A stretch of 64,000 bases of DNA from Cadophora sp. MPI-SDFR-AT-0126 (taxonomy: Eukaryota > Ascomycota > Leotiomycetes > Helotiales > Ploettnerulaceae), in the NCBI GenBank assembly GCA_020747065.1, contig JAGMVK010000002.1:1054001-1118000 (forward strand). The letters run 5' to 3'. Below are positions 63,332-64,000 of the stretch, in pieces; position 1 is the stretch's first letter, and each line of letters begins with the position of its first letter. The notes under the pieces were generated by a model. The model saw only the letters and a list, made by a program, of their open reading frames with translations. It made no database searches and was not told the DNA's origin. The position numbers and the translations under genes are program-made.

Positions 63332-64000
63332 CCCATTCGGTATCTTCTTCTCTTCTCTTGCGAAATTTCTCGTCTTCTCTTTTACATCTCATCATACCCT
63401 TGGTAGGTTCGATACTGCTATCTTTTTGTTTTCGGAGCGACGAGCACGGAAAAAGCTGCGACTACAGTCCCAAGATCATATTGTAATCACGTAGACTACT
63501 GAACAAGTTCCGACCCAACACTTCGAAGATTGAATCAAGACTCAAGAGAAGCAAACATCCATCCTTCTCTTCGGTACCTACTATCTAGCTAACTCACCGC
63601 ACTCTCATTCTCACTTACCGTATCTCTCTCTCCCTCTTGACATAATTTCCACCCAAGACTCCTCACATCTCTTCTCATCTCATTTCATCTCATCTCATCT
63701 CACATTCCAGCACGATGAACTCACCTCTACAACCCATTAACCCTTCAGGATACTACCGAACAGTCACTCCGTGCATTCATAAAACCACTCACCACAAAAT
63801 CCATCATCCTGGTACAAAGCGCGATGGATAGATGACTTCAAAAAGAAGTGAATGGGGGAATGGGGGGAAGGGAGGTCGGTATGGACTTACGTGCCGAGAT
63901 GAGGAAACCTGAAACTTGAAACCTTACAACTCGCAACTCGCAACTCCCGACACGCACGCAGGAGAAGTTGATACGCAGGCCTTGTATGGTGTGGACAGAC
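63332..64000. other. Window end, no gene seen
   Basis: C/T-rich sequence with a TCTCA-type repeat. No open frame of note. It could be the leader of a gene beyond the window edge. Confidence 0.5.
63673..63702. repeat. TCATC/TCTCA pentanucleotide repeat
   Basis: About six near-perfect five-base units (CATCT type, one with TTT) within a pyrimidine-rich tract. Confidence 0.7.

Overview
The window looks like nuclear DNA of a filamentous ascomycete (Pezizomycotina). Genes are widely spaced, and introns are short (mostly 45-56 nt, GTAAGT-type donors, CTRAC/CTAAT-like branch points). The gene families are typical of that group: an X325/BIM1-type copper protein, an MtfA-like zinc-finger regulator, DUF5672, 2EXR and E.t1-type proteins. 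A leotiomycete (Helotiales-like) origin is my inference from the flavour of the proteins, not a proven assignment. Exon boundaries were worked out by hand from frame continuity and splice signals. Several long open frames begin at non-ATG codons, so the first credible ATG was used.

Layout. 2.3-6.8 kb: a DUF5672 glycosyltransferase-like gene and an uncharacterised multi-spanning membrane protein. 7.8-14.1 kb: peroxisomal malate synthase (C-terminal SKL), a GT92-like glycosyltransferase and, convergent, mitochondrial/cytosolic fumarase. 15.9-22.1 kb: a copper-uptake neighbourhood made of a ferric/cupric reductase divergent from a Ctr copper transporter, then a small unknown ORF and a GPI-anchored X325/BIM1-like copper protein. 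22.8-32.2 kb: SMC5 divergent from a Gin4/Hsl1-type septin-linked kinase. 32.2-44.2 kb: about 12 kb with no gene I can support. 44.2-45.6 kb: MtfA-like C2H2 regulator. 48.0-54.6 kb: a GPI-anchored pepsin-fold protein without its catalytic aspartates, a 2,3-dihydroxybenzoate-type decarboxylase and a secreted type-B carboxylesterase. 56.0-61.1 kb: a broken 2EXR gene, a C2H2 gene with two frame breaks, and a large membrane-anchored protein with an EST1/SMG7-like (E.t1) domain.

The most unusual signal is at 62478-62632. It is a tRNA-Ala(AGC) gene with a normal anticodon-loop intron and, in addition, a 61-nt insertion in the T-loop. The insertion has spliceosomal-intron-like ends (GTAAGT...CAG). 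Removing both inserts restores a perfect tRNA, including the G3:U70 alanine identity pair and a consensus B box. A decayed copy with inserts at the same two positions lies about 0.7 kb downstream (about 63177-63331).

The reductase, Ctr transporter and X325/BIM1 protein fit one route for copper: reduction, surface capture and import. Malate synthase and fumarase both make malate, in different compartments. SMC5 and the Gin4/Hsl1-type kinase are both cell-cycle genes but need not be co-regulated.
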